From: Nitrospirota bacterium
GTDB lineage: Bacteria; Nitrospirota; JACRHL01
NCBI GenBank assembly: GCA_016212085.1
Contig: JACRHL010000022.1
Location: 1 to 50,151, forward strand
DNA: 50,151 bases
Direction: 5' to 3'
Translations under genes and position numbers: made by a program
Shown: piece by piece, positions 49,601 to 50,151 of the stretch
Layout: the number at the start of each line of letters is the position of its first letter
Numbering within the stretch: position 1 is the first letter of the stretch
Notes under the pieces: generated by a model
What the model saw: the letters and a program-made list of their open reading frames with translations, nothing else
Databases searched by the model: none
Told to the model about the DNA's origin: nothing

Positions 49601-50151
49601 GTTTCAACGCCGACCGGTCGGCATTCCCTTACGGGTGGCAAAGGACTTGTCAGCGGAGTCGAACATTGTTTCAACGCCGACCGGTCGGCATTCCCTTACG
49701 GGTGATTTTGAGATGGCGTAACGGAGAGGTAGTCGGTTTCAACGCCGACCGGTCGGCATTCCCTTACGGGGAAATGGAGGGGCGCACCATCGACGTGGGA
49801 CATGGGTTTCAACGCCGACCGGTCGGCATTCCCTTACGGGATGACCGCCTATTACAACGAAAACAACCCATTGTTTCAACGCCGACCGGTCGGCATTCCC
49901 TTACGGGACTACGTGATCCATTGCCTCGGAATGCCGTTCGAGTTTCAACGCCGACCGGTCGGCATTCCCTTACGGGACGACCGCGATGACGGTGACGTTC
50001 TCGGGCGTCAAGTTTCAACGCCGACCGGTCGGCATTCCCTTACGGGTCGGTGGAAACGATCCTGGCCCAGCAGCTTGAGTTTCAACGCCGACCGGTCGGC
50101 ATTCCCTTACGGGTGGCAAAGGACTTGTCAGCGGAGTCGAACATTGTTTCA
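49601..50151 (-). CRISPR. CRISPR array, eight full repeats, continues past the window
   Basis: Repeats of 35 bp start at 49601, 49668, 49736, 49806, 49873, 49942, 50012 and 50079, all identical, and a ninth starts at 50146. The repeat begins GTTTCAACG and ends CATTCCCTTACGGG, with a 14-bp palindrome (GCCGACCGGTCGGC) inside. Spacers are 32, 33, 35, 32, 34, 35, 32 and 32 nt. Read on the minus strand the repeat ends in GTTGAAAC, the usual 3' handle, so transcription is probably leftward and the leader lies beyond the right edge. Spacer 1 (49636-49667) and spacer 8 (50114-50145) are identical. No cas gene is in the window, so the subtype is unknown. Confidence 0.98.

Noticed and set aside
49383-49607. 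74-aa transposase frame as an intact small gene
   Set aside because: Its ATG lies inside the CRISPR repeat, and the product is only the tail of an IS3 integrase with an internal deletion.

Overview
The window is about 50 kb of very GC-rich DNA (roughly 70% by eye) with proteobacterial-type housekeeping genes: mtaB, a two-domain glnE, ugd, dauA, nadA, a HEAT-tailed queG, an OmpR-type two-component pair and a GGDEF-EAL protein. I read it as a high-GC Pseudomonadota chromosome and cannot place it more finely. Both window ends lie inside multicopy sequence (a dispersed element at base 1, a CRISPR repeat at base 50151), so this is probably one whole contig of a draft assembly.

Layout. Bases 1-7100 carry a secreted protein, mtaB, a DHFR-family protein and glnE. 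Bases 7100-10700 are a lower-GC patch with an Mrr-like nuclease, IS remnants and a candidate effector-immunity pair. Bases 11000-15000 hold ugd, a PhnA-like protein and a lipoprotein ORF that has swallowed a mobile element in frame. Bases 15100-16830 are a three-gene overlapping operon (Pro-rich candidate effector plus two zinc-ribbon membrane proteins). Bases 17200-27200 hold a small His/Cys protein with an outer-membrane protein, the GGDEF-EAL protein, an RHH regulator divergent from dauA, a second and broken effector-immunity locus, a PilZ protein and a TetR regulator with its operators. Bases 27700-37750 hold small hypothetical genes, the two-component system, a spondin-like protein, queG, a pseudo-receiver, an M15-peptidase candidate effector with its probable immunity protein, and nadA.

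Bases 38471-49321 are the most striking part: seven minus-strand genes, each overlapping the next. In transcription order they are an ankyrin-repeat/primary-type sigma factor fusion, a MORC/MutL-like GHKL ATPase, a Z1-domain superfamily 2 helicase, a PD-(D/E)XK protein (PF14390 type), an AIPR protein, a Vsr-like nuclease and a C5-cytosine methyltransferase. The last six match the known paraMORC-associated restriction-modification neighbourhoods. The sigma factor at the head, translationally coupled to the ATPase, is the unusual part. An IS3 remnant and a CRISPR array without cas genes in view follow directly (49328-50151).

Two dispersed repeat families punctuate the window. Family 1 is a 141-164 bp element with 16-bp terminal inverted repeats (GGCACCTCTAATAACC), in at least eight complete copies, two end-truncated copies and four short remnants. 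Family 2 is a roughly 135-bp unit in tandem runs, mostly behind the 3' ends of genes. Three candidate effectors also share a short N-terminal motif of the form P-[LM]-x-D-I.
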